Assembly: GCA_900079695.1 (NCBI GenBank)
Contig: LT599022.1
Coordinates: 3,398,981-3,462,980, forward strand
Direction of reading: 5' to 3'
DNA: 64,000 nt
Origin: an uncultured Alphaproteobacteria bacterium
GTDB lineage: Bacteria > Pseudomonadota > Alphaproteobacteria > Rhodospirillales > Rhodospirillaceae
Shown here: in pieces, positions 17,508 through 26,793 of the stretch
Layout: the number at the start of each line of letters is the position of its first letter
Position numbering within the stretch: position 1 is the first letter of the stretch
Made by a program: the position numbers and the translations under genes
Notes under the pieces: generated by a model
The model's database searches: none
What the model saw: the letters and a program-made list of their open reading frames with translations, nothing else
Told to the model about the DNA's origin: nothing

Positions 17508-18884
17508 GTGGGCAGAGGATGGAGACGCGCCAAGGCCCACGTGCCCGAGCTCCTGAAGCTCGCCCTGCCGACCATCGCGATGCGTTCGGGCGCGCTGATC
17601 ATGGTGATGGTCGACGTGATCATGCTCGGCCATCACGCGTCGGACGAACTGGCGGTCTACAGCCTCTCCCAGGGGCCGGTTTCGACCCTGATGCTCGCCG
17701 CCCTCGGGTTGCAGATGGGGGTGATGATCGTCACCGCGCAGCTCTTCGGCGCGGGGTGCGACGCCCGGTGCGGCGGCGTGTGGCGGCGCGGGCTGCCCTA
17801 CGCGCTCCTTACCGGCGGGGTGGTGGCAGTGATCTGCGCCGCCGGGCCGCAGCCGTTCCGCTGGCTCGGGCAGGAGGAGCATCTCGCGGTCGGTGCGGCG
17901 GAGGTGACGCGGATTCTCGGCCTCGGCCTGCCCGGCTACCTCGGCTACCTCGCCTCCGGCTATTTCCTCGAGGGGCTGAAGCGCCCGTGGCCCGCCACCT
18001 GGCTGATGCTCGCCGCCAACGCCCTCAACGCCGCCCTCAACGCCTGGTGGATCGGCGGCGGTTGGGGGGTGGAGGCGATGGGCGCGGCGGGCGCGGCGTG
18101 GGCCACCACGGTGGCGCGCTGGTTCCTCTGCATCGCGGCGGCGGCGTGGGTGTGGAACCTTTCCGATCACGTGCGCTTCCGGATTCGCGAGCCCGCGGCG
18201 CGCGATCCGGCGGGCGCGGCGCAGCAGCGGCGGCTGGGCTACGCGGCGGGACTGTCGATCGGCTTCGAGGCGTTCGGCTTCTCCGCCCTCAACGTGATGT
18301 CGGGCTGGTTCGGGGCGGAGGCGCTCGCCGCCTATGCGATCGGCATCAACATCCTCGGCACGGTGTTCATGGTCGCCCTCGGCGTCGGCGCGGCCACCAG
18401 CGTGCGGGTCGGCCACGCGGTCGGGCGCGGCGATCCGGCCGACGCCGAGGTGGCGGGCTGGACCGGTCTCGGCCTCGACGTGCTGCTGGTGGCGCCGGTG
18501 TCGCTGGCGTTCGCGGCCGCGCCGCTGGCGTTCGCCGGATTCTACACCGACGATCCGGCGGTGCGCGCCGCCGCCGCCGCGCTGGTGCTGTGGATGGCGG
18601 CGATCCTGCCGTTCGACGGCGCCCAGGCGGTGATGTCGAACGCCCTGCGCGGCTGGGGCGAGACCTGGGCGCCCAGCCTGCTGCAGGGCAGCGCCTACCT
18701 GCTGGTGATGATGCCGGCGGGGTGGTGGCTCGGCAGCCGCATGGGATTCGGCGTGTCCGGGCTGTTCGCGGCGATCCTCGGCGGCAGCATCGTTTCGTCG
18801 GTGCTGCTGTGCATGCGGTTTCGTTACCTTTCGCGGCGCGGCCGTAACGAAATCTTGCGCGAGTCGGTGCCGACGCCGTTATGA
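17508..18884 (+). CDS. MATE-family multidrug/toxin efflux transporter
   Basis: 458 residues from a GTG codon; no in-frame ATG precedes the first membrane helix and a GGGAA lies just upstream. Twelve hydrophobic segments are arranged as two similar halves, each with the MATE pattern (LKLALPTIAMRSGALIMVMVD; GVGAATSVRVGHAVGRGD). Such proteins export drugs or cations using sodium or protons. It is transcribed alone. Confidence 0.9.
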   Translation: MGRGWRRAKAHVPELLKLALPTIAMRSGALIMVMVDVIMLGHHASDELAVYSLSQGPVSTLMLAALGLQMGVMIVTAQLFGAGCDARCGGVWRRGLPYALLTGGVVAVICAAGPQPFRWLGQEEHLAVGAAEVTRILGLGLPGYLGYLASGYFLEGLKRPWPATWLMLAANALNAALNAWWIGGGWGVEAMGAAGAAWATTVARWFLCIAAAAWVWNLSDHVRFRIREPAARDPAGAAQQRRLGYAAGLSIGFEAFGFSALNVMSGWFGAEALAAYAIGINILGTVFMVALGVGAATSVRVGHAVGRGDPADAEVAGWTGLGLDVLLVAPVSLAFAAAPLAFAGFYTDDPAVRAAAAALVLWMAAILPFDGAQAVMSNALRGWGETWAPSLLQGSAYLLVMMPAGWWLGSRMGFGVSGLFAAILGGSIVSSVLLCMRFRYLSRRGRNEILRESVPTPL

Positions 18885-18931
18885 TCCCCCTGCGACTCAT
18901 GCTAACCTGACGTTCCACCGCGAGGATCGAG

Positions 18932-19978
18932 ATGCGCGACGCCGAGACAGCGACGACCGAGGCACCTCCCCAGGCCGGGCGGTTGTCCCGCCGCGCGGCG
19001 CTCGGCTTCGGCGCGGCGGCGCTCGCGGGGTTCGCCGCGCCCGCGGCGCTGGCGCAGCCGGTGCGGTTCTTCCGCATCGCCGCCGGGCCGATCGGCGGCA
19101 CGATGTTCCCCGCCGCCGGGTGGATCGCCCAGGCGATCAGCAATCCGCCCGGCTCGCGCCCGTGCGAGCGCTACGGCAGCTGCGGGGTGCCGGGGTTGAT
19201 CGCGATGGCGCAGTCGACCGAGGGCAGCATCGCCAACATCGAGGCCCTGCGCGCGGGAACCATCGACGCCGCGCTCGCCTACGCCGCCACCGCCCACGAC
19301 GCGCGCGTCGGCGCGGGCGCGTTCAAGACGCCGTTTTCCGGCCTCTGCGCGGTCGCCTCGCTCGCGCCCGAGCTGGTCCACGTGCTGGTGCGGCGCGGCG
19401 GCCCGATCCGGACGATCGGCGATCTCAAGGGGCGGCGCGTCGCCGTCGGCGTCGAGGCGGACGGTCCGGCGGGCGTGGCCGAGGCGGTGCTGAAGGCCCA
19501 CGGCATCGGCCCCAAGCGTTATCGCGCCATCGCCCTCAATCCCGACGCGGCGGCGGGCGCCCTGGCGTCCGGCGAGATCGACGCGATGGTGTTCCTCGCC
19601 CGTCCGCCCGCGGCGGTGGCGCGGCAGATGATCGCCGACCACGGCGGTGTCCTCCTGCCGCTCGACCCGGAGCGGATGCGGGCGGCGATCCACACCGATC
19701 CCTACCTGTTCGTCGCGGCGATTCCCACCGACGCCTACGGCGCCGCCGCGCCCGCGCCGACCCTCGCGACCCTGCCGGTGCTGCTGGTGCGGGCGGATCT
19801 CGACTCCGCCCTGGTCGCGGCGATGAGCCGCGCCCTGTGGCTCGCGGTCAAGGATGCCGAGGGCGACCACCCGCTCGACCGGCAGAGCTTCGCCGCCGCG
19901 CAGATCGGCCGCCGCGGCGTGCCGCTGCATCCGGCGGCGCAGACGTTCCGCGACGAGTTGCTGAAAACCGGCGGATGA
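18932..19978 (+). CDS. TAXI-family TRAP transporter solute receptor
   Basis: 348 residues. The signal region SRRAALGFGAAAL has a twin-arginine-like pair before the hydrophobic core, so Tat export is possible. The mature protein begins with the TAXI hallmark 'FRIAAGPIGGTMFPAAGWIAQAIS' and follows the family through 'LKGRRVAVGVEADGP'. TAXI receptors normally deliver a ligand to a fused DctQM permease, but no TRAP permease gene is in this window. It has a GAGG six bases before the ATG and lies between the MATE gene and a MarR-type regulator. Confidence 0.88.
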   Translation: MRDAETATTEAPPQAGRLSRRAALGFGAAALAGFAAPAALAQPVRFFRIAAGPIGGTMFPAAGWIAQAISNPPGSRPCERYGSCGVPGLIAMAQSTEGSIANIEALRAGTIDAALAYAATAHDARVGAGAFKTPFSGLCAVASLAPELVHVLVRRGGPIRTIGDLKGRRVAVGVEADGPAGVAEAVLKAHGIGPKRYRAIALNPDAAAGALASGEIDAMVFLARPPAAVARQMIADHGGVLLPLDPERMRAAIHTDPYLFVAAIPTDAYGAAAPAPTLATLPVLLVRADLDSALVAAMSRALWLAVKDAEGDHPLDRQSFAAAQIGRRGVPLHPAAQTFRDELLKTGG

Positions 19979-20096
19979 CGTTTCCGGGCGGAAAGCGTTG
20001 CAGCGCGGGCGGCGGTCGGGTAAATAGATACGATACTGAAACAAACTCCCCGCTTGCCGCTATCCGGCGGACGGCCCGCCCGCCCGAGGTCAGGTG

Positions 20097-20447
20097 ATGC
20101 CCAACAAACTCTCTCCCGTCGAAGCTCTGGATCTCTGGCAGAGGGTCAGCGTCGCGAGCGTCCGCCAGGACGCGCCCGACCTCTCGGCCCGCCAGCTCGC
20201 GCTCTTGCTCACCGTCTACCTGACGCCGCCGCCGCACACCGTGCGCGGCCTCGCCGAACTGCTGATGATTTCGAAGCCCGCGGTCACCCGCGCGGTTGAC
20301 CGGCTTTCGGAGCTCGGCATGGTCAAGCGCAAGGTCGACGACAAGGACCGCCGCAGCGTGCTGATCCAGCGCACCGTCAAGGGTTCGGTGTTCCTGAGGG
20401 AGTTCGGCGACACCATCGTCGCCGCCAGCGGCGACAACTCCGAATGA
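20097..20447 (+). CDS. MarR-family transcriptional regulator
   Basis: 116 residues containing one winged helix: 'LSARQLALLLTVYL', then recognition region 'RGLAELLMISKPAVTRAVDRLSELGMVKRKVDDKDRRSVLI', which includes the MarR wing signature D-x-R-D/R-R. It is shorter than most MarR proteins because the C-terminal dimerisation helices are reduced. A GTG three bases earlier could also serve as start. It lies 118 nt after the TAXI receptor gene, which may be its target. Confidence 0.85.
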   Translation: MPNKLSPVEALDLWQRVSVASVRQDAPDLSARQLALLLTVYLTPPPHTVRGLAELLMISKPAVTRAVDRLSELGMVKRKVDDKDRRSVLIQRTVKGSVFLREFGDTIVAASGDNSE

Positions 20448-20498
20448 AGTTGCCGCGCCGCGGATTCGATTCGCGGCCGGTACGATTCGCCCGGGCGT

Positions 20499-20942
20499 TT
20501 ACGAGGCGCGGGTGAACAGCGAGCGGACGATGTCGGTGAGGGTGACGCCGAGCTTGTCGTCGTCGGTGACGGTGACCTCGCCGCGGGCGATCAGGATGTT
20601 GTCGGCGAACACGTCGACCGGTTCGTCGGTGCGGCGGTCGAGTTCCACCACCGCGCCGCGGCCGAGCTTGAGCAACTGGTGGACGCGCAGGTCCGCCTTG
20701 CCCAGCACCACCGAGATCTCGACCGGGACGTCGTAGATCGCCTCCTTGCTGGGGGTGCGCCCGGGCGCGCCGCCGACGGTGGGCGCGGCGGCGGATTTCT
20801 TCGCCTCCTCGGCCTCGATCTCGGCCATCGCCGCGGCCATGTCGACGTCGTCGTCGGCCTGGGCGGCGCGCTTCTTCGCCTCCTCGGCTTCGATTTCCGC
20901 CATCGCGGCGGCCATGTCGATGTCGTCGTCGTCGTCGGCCAT
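20499..20942 (-). CDS. fliN: Flagellar motor switch protein FliN, N-terminus with tandem repeat
   Basis: 147 residues. The C-terminal 80 residues are a SpoA/FliN domain (YDVPVEISVVLGKADLRVHQLL... LGRGAVVELDR... DEPVDVFADNILIARGEV), part of the flagellar C-ring that binds CheY-P-switched FliM. The acidic N-terminus contains two near-identical 25-residue copies (DIDMAAAMAEIEAEEAKK and DVDMAAAMAEIEAEEAKK), predicted helical. No other flagellar gene is nearby. Confidence 0.93.
   Translation of the reverse strand: MADDDDDIDMAAAMAEIEAEEAKKRAAQADDDVDMAAAMAEIEAEEAKKSAAAPTVGGAPGRTPSKEAIYDVPVEISVVLGKADLRVHQLLKLGRGAVVELDRRTDEPVDVFADNILIARGEVTVTDDDKLGVTLTDIVRSLFTRAS
20797..20940. repeat. Tandem 75-bp duplication inside fliN
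   Basis: The unit beginning TTCTTCGCCTCCTCGG at 20797 recurs at 20872, exactly 75 bases later, and encodes the duplicated acidic-alanine helix. The two copies differ by several mostly synonymous changes, so the duplication is not recent. Confidence 0.9.
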
Positions 20943-21002
20943 CGCCGGTCCTCACGCCTGTCCCAAGCGCGGCAGTCTAACCCGCGCCGGGTTGCCGAAT
21001 CC

Positions 21003-22589
21003 TTAACTCAGCGCCGCGTCGAGCAGCGCGCGGGTGTAGGGGTGGGCGGGGGCGTCGAGCACCCGCTCCGCTGGGCCCGCCTCCACCACCTTGCCGTCCT
21101 TCATTACCAGAATCTCGTCGGCGAGCGCGCGGATCACCTTGAGATCGTGGCTGATGAACAGGTAGGCGATGTCGAGCCGCGCCTGGATCCCGCGCAGCAG
21201 GTCGACGATCTGCGCCTGCACCGAGACGTCGAGCGCCGAGGTCGGCTCGTCGAGGATCAGCAGCTTCGGCCCGAGGATCAGCGCCCGGGCGATGGCGATG
21301 CGCTGGCGTTGCCCGCCCGAGAACTCGTGGGGATAGCGATCCTGCATCGCCGGGTCGAGGCCGACCTCGGCGAGCGCCGCGCCGATGCGGGCGCGGCGTT
21401 CGGCGCGGTCGAGCCCGGGGGCGTGGATGTCGAGCCCTTCGCCGACGATACCGCCGACCGAGAGGCGCGGGCTCAGCGAGCCGTAAGGGTCCTGGAACAC
21501 CACCTGCATCGCGCGTCGCAGCGGCCGCAGCGCGTGCCCGGACATCGCCGAGATCTCGCGGCCGTCGAAGCGGATCGCACCCTCCGCGCCGATCAGCCGC
21601 AGCAGCGCGAGGCCGAGGGTGCTCTTGCCCGAGCCGGATTCGCCGACGACGCCGAGGGTGCGGCCGCGCTTCAGCGACACGTCGACGCCGTCGACCGCCT
21701 TGACGTAGCCGCGGGTGCGACGCAGCACTCCGCCCTTGAGCGGGAACCACACCTTGAGGTTCTCGGCCTCCAGCACGGTTTCGGGCGTCGCGCCGGTGCG
21801 CGGCGGACGCGGCGAGGGCTGGGCGGCGAGCAGGCGGCGGGTGTAGGGGTGGCGCGGCGCGGCGAACAGGTCGGCGGTCGCCGCGCTCTCGACGATCTCG
21901 CCCGCGGTCATCACGCAGACGCGGTCGGCGAGGCGGCGGACGATGCCGAGATCGTGGGTGATGAACAGGACCGCCATGCCGAGGCGGCGCTGGAGATCCT
22001 TCAGCAGGTCGAGAATCTGCGCCTGGATGGTGACGTCGAGGGCGGTGGTGGGCTCGTCGGCGATCAGGAGGTCGGGATCGTTGGCGAGCGCCATCGCGAT
22101 CATCACCCGCTGGCGCTGGCCGCCGGAGAGTTCGTGGGGCAGGGCGTCGAGGCGGCGCTCCGGGTCCGGCAGGCCGACCAGCGACAGCAGTTCGACGATC
22201 CGCGCCCGCGCCGCCGCACCCTTCAGGCCCTTGTGCAGCGCCAGCATCTCGCCGATCTGGCGGCCGATGCCGTGGAGCGGGTTGAGCGACGTCATCGGCT
22301 CCTGAAAGACGATGCCGACGCGGCCGCCGCGCACCTCGCGCAGTTCGGCCTCGGCCATCGTCAGCACGTCCTCGCCGTCGAACACGATCCGCCCCGCGGG
22401 GTGGCGGGCGTGGCCGGGCAGCAGGCGCAGGACCGAGAGCGCGGTCACCGACTTGCCGGAGCCGCTTTCGCCCACCAGCGCCACGGTCTCGCCCTTGGCG
22501 ACGGAAAAGCTCACGCCCTTGACCACCTCCGGCCCGTCGCCGAACGCGACCGAGAGGGCTTCGACGGAAAGGAGCGGGGCGCCGGTCAT
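21003..22589 (-). CDS. yejF: Peptide ABC transporter, duplicated ATPase YejF
   Basis: 528 residues with two fused ABC ATPase domains. Each has Walker A GESGSGKS, a signature (LSGGQRQRVM and FSGGQRQRIA), Walker B with DEPT(T/S)ALD and the oligopeptide-family C-terminal 'HPYTR'. It energises import of peptides such as microcin C-like compounds by YejABEF. Its ATG overlaps the yejE stop by four bases (ATGA). A much longer same-frame reading upstream is antisense noise. The cognate binding protein gene yejA lies at 36.4-38.3 kb, not here. Confidence 0.96.
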   Translation of the reverse strand: MTGAPLLSVEALSVAFGDGPEVVKGVSFSVAKGETVALVGESGSGKSVTALSVLRLLPGHARHPAGRIVFDGEDVLTMAEAELREVRGGRVGIVFQEPMTSLNPLHGIGRQIGEMLALHKGLKGAAARARIVELLSLVGLPDPERRLDALPHELSGGQRQRVMIAMALANDPDLLIADEPTTALDVTIQAQILDLLKDLQRRLGMAVLFITHDLGIVRRLADRVCVMTAGEIVESAATADLFAAPRHPYTRRLLAAQPSPRPPRTGATPETVLEAENLKVWFPLKGGVLRRTRGYVKAVDGVDVSLKRGRTLGVVGESGSGKSTLGLALLRLIGAEGAIRFDGREISAMSGHALRPLRRAMQVVFQDPYGSLSPRLSVGGIVGEGLDIHAPGLDRAERRARIGAALAEVGLDPAMQDRYPHEFSGGQRQRIAIARALILGPKLLILDEPTSALDVSVQAQIVDLLRGIQARLDIAYLFISHDLKVIRALADEILVMKDGKVVEAGPAERVLDAPAHPYTRALLDAALS

Positions 22590-23620
22590 CGCGTCTTCCT
22601 CGGGTCGAAGGCGTCGCGCACCGCCTCGCCCACGAACACCAGCAGGCTCAGCAGCAGCGACACCACGACGAAGCCGGACAACCCCAGCCACGGCGCCTGG
22701 AGGTTGTCCTTGCCCTGGCGCAGCAGGTCGCCCAGCGACGCCGAGCCCGGCGGCAGGCCGAGGCCGAGGAAGTCGAGACTGGTGAGCGCGACCACCGCAC
22801 CCGAGAGCACGAACGGCAGGAAGGTGATGGTCGCGACCATCGCGTTCGGCAGCACGTGGCGGACGACGATGCGGATGTCGGACAGGCCGAGCGCGCGGGC
22901 GGCGCGCACGTATTCGAAGTTGCGCGCGCGCAGGAATTCGGCGCGCACCACGCCGACCAGCGCGGTCCACGAGAACAGCAGCAGGATCGCCAGCAGGGTC
23001 CAGAACCCCGGCACGATCGCCGAGGAGACGATGATCAGGATGAACAGTTGCGGCAGGCTCGACCAGATTTCGAGAAAGCGCTGGAACACCAGATCGACCC
23101 AGCCGCCGAGGTAGCCCTGCGCCGCGCCCGCGGCGACGCCGATCGCCGACGAGGTGATCGCGAGCGCGAGTCCGAACAGCACCGAGATGCGGAAGCCGTA
23201 GATCAGCCGCGCCAGCACGTCGCGGCCCTGGTCGTCGGTGCCGAGCCAGTTGACCGCGCTCGGCGGCGCGGGGGTCGGGCGGCCGAGGTCGAAGTTGACG
23301 GTGTCGTAGGAGAAGCGGATCGGCGGCCACAGCATCCAGCCCTCGGCCGAGATCTTCTCGGCGACGAACGGGTCGCGGTAGTCGGCCGGGGTGGGGAAGT
23401 CGCCGCCGAAGGTGGTCTCGGGGTAGTCCTTGAACACCGGGGCGTAGAGCGCGCCGCCGTAGCTCACCAGCAGCGGCCGGTCGTTGGCGATGAACTCGGC
23501 GAACAGCGAGATGCCGAACAGCGCGAGGAACACCCACAGCGACCAATAGCCGCGCTTGTTGGCGCGGAACGCCGCGAGGCGGCGGCGGGTCATCGGCGAG
23601 AGGTCGAGGCGGCCGGGCAT
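22586..23620 (-). CDS. yejE: Peptide ABC transporter permease YejE
   Basis: 344 residues. It has the YejE-type opening (RRRLAAFRANKRGYWSLWVFLALF), a long periplasmic loop with 'WPPIRFSYDTVNFD' and 'NWLGTDDQGRDVLARLIYG', then five more membrane helices with the EAA loop 'EYVRAARALGLSDIRIVVRHVLPNA'. It pairs with YejB to form the channel. It is three bases downstream of yejB and overlaps yejF. Confidence 0.95.
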   Translation of the reverse strand: MPGRLDLSPMTRRRLAAFRANKRGYWSLWVFLALFGISLFAEFIANDRPLLVSYGGALYAPVFKDYPETTFGGDFPTPADYRDPFVAEKISAEGWMLWPPIRFSYDTVNFDLGRPTPAPPSAVNWLGTDDQGRDVLARLIYGFRISVLFGLALAITSSAIGVAAGAAQGYLGGWVDLVFQRFLEIWSSLPQLFILIIVSSAIVPGFWTLLAILLLFSWTALVGVVRAEFLRARNFEYVRAARALGLSDIRIVVRHVLPNAMVATITFLPFVLSGAVVALTSLDFLGLGLPPGSASLGDLLRQGKDNLQAPWLGLSGFVVVSLLLSLLVFVGEAVRDAFDPRKTR

Positions 23621-23623
23621 CGG

Positions 23624-24727
23624 CTAGGCCTCCCGCGCCGCGAAGTCGATGCGCGGATCGACGAAATGGTAGGTGAGGTCGGAGATCAGCCCGAGTACCA
23701 GGCCGAGCAGCGAGAACGCGTAGAGGGTGCCGAACATCACCGGGTAGTCGCGGTTCATCGCCGCCTCGAAGCCGAGCAGGCCGATACCGTCGAGCGAGAA
23801 GATCACCTCGATCAGCACCGAGCCGGTGAACAGCATGCCGATCAGCGTCGCCGGAAAGCCCGCGATCACCACCAGCATCGCGTTGCGGAAGACGTGGCCG
23901 TAGAGCACGCCGTGCTCGGACAGGCCCTTGGCGCGCGCGGTCAGCACGTACTGCTTGTTGATCTCTTCGAGGAACGCGTTCTTGGTGAGCATCGTCAGGC
24001 TGGCGAAACCGCCGATCACCAGCGCCGCGACCGGCAGCGCCATGTGCCAGGCGTAGTCGAGGATGCGCATCGGCCAGGAGAGGTCGGCCCAGTCGTCGGA
24101 GGTGAGCCCCCGCAGCGGGAACCAGTTGAGATAGCGCCCGCCCGCGAACACGATGATCAGCAGGATCGCGAACAGGAACCCCGGAATCGCGTGACCGACG
24201 ATGATCGCCCAACTGGAGGCGACGTCGAAGCGCGAGCCGTCGCGCACCGCCTTGCGGACCCCGAGGGGAATCGAGATCAGGTAGATGATCAGCGTGCTCC
24301 AGATGCCGAGAGAGGCGGAGACCGGCAGCTTTTCGAGGATCAGGTCGAGCACCGAGGCGTCGCGGAAGTAGCTTTTGCCGAGGTCGAAGCGGGCGTAGGA
24401 CTTCACCATCAGCCAGAAGCGTTCGGCGGGCGGCTTGTCGAAGCCCATCTGGTGTTCGAGGTGGGCGATGAACGCCGGGTCGAGCCCCTGCGCGCCGCGA
24501 TACTTGGAGGACAGGCTGCTGCCCTGGCCCGGCGCGGGGCGGGCGGTTTCCGCCGCGCCGGTGCCGGAGAAACGCGCGGTCGCGTCGGTGGTCTGGCCTT
24601 CGAGGCGGGCGAGGATCTGCTCGATCGGTCCGCCCGGCGCCAACTGCACGAACACGAAGTTCACCGCGATGATCCCCAACAGGGTCAGCGGAATCAGCAG
24701 CAGACGGCGAACCACGTAGGCGAGCAT
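23624..24727 (-). CDS. yejB: Peptide ABC transporter permease YejB
   Basis: 367 residues from ATG 24727, which has GGGAGG four bases upstream; the 28-residue longer frame is rejected. It begins with [19 protein letters not shown] typical of DppB/YejB permeases and contains the EAA loop '[25 protein letters not shown]'. It is first in yejB-E-F. In other bacteria yejA sits immediately upstream; here that place is taken by ccoH. Confidence 0.95.
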   Translation of the reverse strand: MLAYVVRRLLLIPLTLLGIIAVNFVFVQLAPGGPIEQILARLEGQTTDATARFSGTGAAETARPAPGQGSSLSSKYRGAQGLDPAFIAHLEHQMGFDKPPAERFWLMVKSYARFDLGKSYFRDASVLDLILEKLPVSASLGIWSTLIIYLISIPLGVRKAVRDGSRFDVASSWAIIVGHAIPGFLFAILLIIVFAGGRYLNWFPLRGLTSDDWADLSWPMRILDYAWHMALPVAALVIGGFASLTMLTKNAFLEEINKQYVLTARAKGLSEHGVLYGHVFRNAMLVVIAGFPATLIGMLFTGSVLIEVIFSLDGIGLLGFEAAMNRDYPVMFGTLYAFSLLGLVLGLISDLTYHFVDPRIDFAAREA

Positions 24728-24749
24728 CGAGCCTCCCAGCCAACACGCG

Positions 24750-24772
24750 CCAGGGGCCGCGTAGGCCCCTGG
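24750..24772. repeat. Palindromic element between ccoH and yejB
   Basis: CCAGGGGCC-gcgta-GGCCCCTGG is a perfect nine-base-pair stem, followed by AACCCGG. No T-run follows on the minus strand, so it is a poor terminator. It resembles the dispersed palindromic units at 11.67-11.83 kb and lies at the left junction of the proposed inversion. Confidence 0.55.
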
Positions 24773-24856
24773 AACCCGGATAGTTTTGGGGCGCGCGCGG
24801 GGCCGCGTCAACCGTTTGCGGCAAACCCCGCCCGGCGCGGCGGGGCCGGGGCGCGC

Positions 24857-25351
24857 TTACGGCACCTGCACGCGGTCGCGGAGGCGGTAGGCGGGCTGGC
24901 CGGGGCGGGTGGCGGTGAGGCGGACGATCCATTGGCCCTTGAACGGCAGGCGGGTGGTGGCCTCGTAGGTGCCCGGCCCGGTGGGGCGCAGGCTCATGTC
25001 GACGTCGTGACCGGTGACGGTGGGGCGCTCGATCCGGGCGGCGACGACCAGCCCGTCGGCCGGGCGGCCGGTCCTGTCGGAGACGGTGAAGCGCCAGCGC
25101 ACCACGCGGACGTCGCCCGCCTCCGGCGTGGTTTCGGCGATGCCGAACGCGGCGGTCCAGCCGAGCCCGGCCTGGGCCCGTTCGGCGGCGATTTCGGCGT
25201 TGTAGGCGTTGCCCTTCTCGAACGCCCGCTCGACCGCGAGGCCGGAGAAGGTGGAGGTGGCGAACTTGACCATGGTCATGTTGACCGCGAACACCACCGC
25301 GAACCCGGCGACGAAGATCCAGGGGTACCACCAGCCGGGTTTGCGCGCCAT
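24857..25351 (-). CDS. ccoH: FixH/CcoH cbb3 oxidase assembly protein
   Basis: 164 residues, with one N-terminal membrane helix (about 8-28: WWYPWIFVAGFAVVFAVNMTM) and a periplasmic domain with the FixH features 'NAYNAEIAAE' and 'WIVRLTA'. It is needed for maturation and stability of cbb3 oxidase. It is eight bases downstream of ccoG. In most relatives ccoI (fixI) follows directly; here ccoH is followed by yejB instead. Confidence 0.93.
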   Translation of the reverse strand: MARKPGWWYPWIFVAGFAVVFAVNMTMVKFATSTFSGLAVERAFEKGNAYNAEIAAERAQAGLGWTAAFGIAETTPEAGDVRVVRWRFTVSDRTGRPADGLVVAARIERPTVTGHDVDMSLRPTGPGTYEATTRLPFKGQWIVRLTATRPGQPAYRLRDRVQVP

Positions 25352-25359
25352 CGCCCGCC

Positions 25360-26787
25360 TCACGACCCGGGAACCGCGAAGGGCGCGCGTTCGACGACGC
25401 GCGCGCCGGTGGCCGCGGATTCGAAGATCATCTCGACGTGGTCGGTCTTCGCGCCTCTCGGCACGGTGACGTAGACGCGGAAGGTGCCGACGGTGTCGCC
25501 CTCGACCGGCAGGTCGACCGCGGCGGCGTCGCGCGCGCCGTAGCCGACGACGTTGAGGTTCGCCTCGGGCGCGCCCGCGAGCGAGAAGCGGAAGGTCTGC
25601 GGCTCGCGGCGCATGTTGAGCACCTTGACGGTGTAGCCGTTGCGGATCGAGCCGTCGGACATGCGGACGTAGAGCGGGCTGCGCTCGTGCAGGACGTTGA
25701 CGGTCTCGCGGTGGCGCATCGTCAGAACCGCCAGCATCGCCGCCGCGACGATCAGGAGAATCGCGCCGTAGACCAGGGTGCGCGGGCGGACGAGGCGGAT
25801 CTTCGTCGGCTTGCCCTTGGCGCGGGCGACCTGGTTGGCGACCGAATCGTAGGAGATCAGGTTGGGCGGACGGCCGACCTTGGCCATCACGCCGTTGCAG
25901 GCGTCGATGCAGAGCGCGCAGCCGATGCAGGCGAGCTGCGAGCCGTTGCGGATGTCGATGCCGGTCGGGCAGACCTGCACGCACATGCCGCAGTCGATGC
26001 AGTCGCCGCGGCCGGAGAAGTCGCCGCCCTTCGGCGCCTTGCCGCGCGGCTCGCCGCGCCACGCCTCGTAGGTGACGATCAGCGAGTCCTCGTCGAACAT
26101 CGCCGACTGGAAGCGCGGCCACGGGCACATGTAGATGCACACCTGCTCGCGCGCGTAGCCCGCGAACAGGAAGGTGGAGGCGGTGAACACCCCCCACATC
26201 GACAGCATCCAGCCGCTGGTCTCGCCCGCGAACAGCGCGCGCGTCGAGTCCACCGCGTCGGAGAAATAGATCAGCCAGGTCCAGCTGGTGGCGAGCGCGA
26301 TCGCCAGCCAGATCGCGTTCTTGAGCAGCTTGCCCCCGGCCTTGGCCGCCGACAGCGGCTGCTTGTCGAGCTTGATGCGGGCGTTGCGGTCACCCTCGAC
26401 GGCGCGCTCGACGGCGACGAAGACGTCGGTGAACACCGTCTGGATGCAGGTGAAGCCGCACCACACGCGGCCGAACAGCGCGGTGGCGAAGAACAGCCCG
26501 ACCGCGCCGAGGATCAGGATGCCGGTGAGGTAGTAGACCTCCTGCGGCCAGATCTCGATGCCGAAGAAGTAGCCGCGCCGCCCCGACATGTCGAGGAGGA
26601 TCGCCTGATCGGCCGCCCCCGGGCCGCGATCCCAGCGGATCCAGGGCGCGACGAAGTAAAGCGTCAGGAGGAGAAAGTTGACGCGGGTCTTGAGGGTGCG
26701 GAAATGGCCGCTCGCCTTGCGCGGATAGACCTTGCGCGTCGCGGCGAAGAGCGAGCGGCCTTCCGTGGCGTGGGTGGCATCGGGCAT
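25360..26787 (-). CDS. ccoG: Cytochrome oxidase accessory protein CcoG/FixG
   Basis: 475 residues. Membrane-bound iron-sulfur protein used in delivering copper to cbb3 oxidase. It has several membrane helices in the N-terminal half, the polyferredoxin-type motifs CIDCGMCVQVCPTGIDIR and CIGCALCIDACNGVM (two 4Fe-4S clusters), an additional conserved CGFTC-like 'VWCGFTCIQT' and a C-terminal Ig-like periplasmic domain. It lies six bases after ccoP. Confidence 0.96.
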   Translation of the reverse strand: MPDATHATEGRSLFAATRKVYPRKASGHFRTLKTRVNFLLLTLYFVAPWIRWDRGPGAADQAILLDMSGRRGYFFGIEIWPQEVYYLTGILILGAVGLFFATALFGRVWCGFTCIQTVFTDVFVAVERAVEGDRNARIKLDKQPLSAAKAGGKLLKNAIWLAIALATSWTWLIYFSDAVDSTRALFAGETSGWMLSMWGVFTASTFLFAGYAREQVCIYMCPWPRFQSAMFDEDSLIVTYEAWRGEPRGKAPKGGDFSGRGDCIDCGMCVQVCPTGIDIRNGSQLACIGCALCIDACNGVMAKVGRPPNLISYDSVANQVARAKGKPTKIRLVRPRTLVYGAILLIVAAAMLAVLTMRHRETVNVLHERSPLYVRMSDGSIRNGYTVKVLNMRREPQTFRFSLAGAPEANLNVVGYGARDAAAVDLPVEGDTVGTFRVYVTVPRGAKTDHVEMIFESAATGARVVERAPFAVPGS

Positions 26788-26793
26788 CGAACG

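Noticed and set aside
20679..23114. 811-codon plus-strand frame across fliN and yejF/E
   Set aside because: Antisense shadow of well-supported genes, Arg/His/Glu-rich composition without family features.
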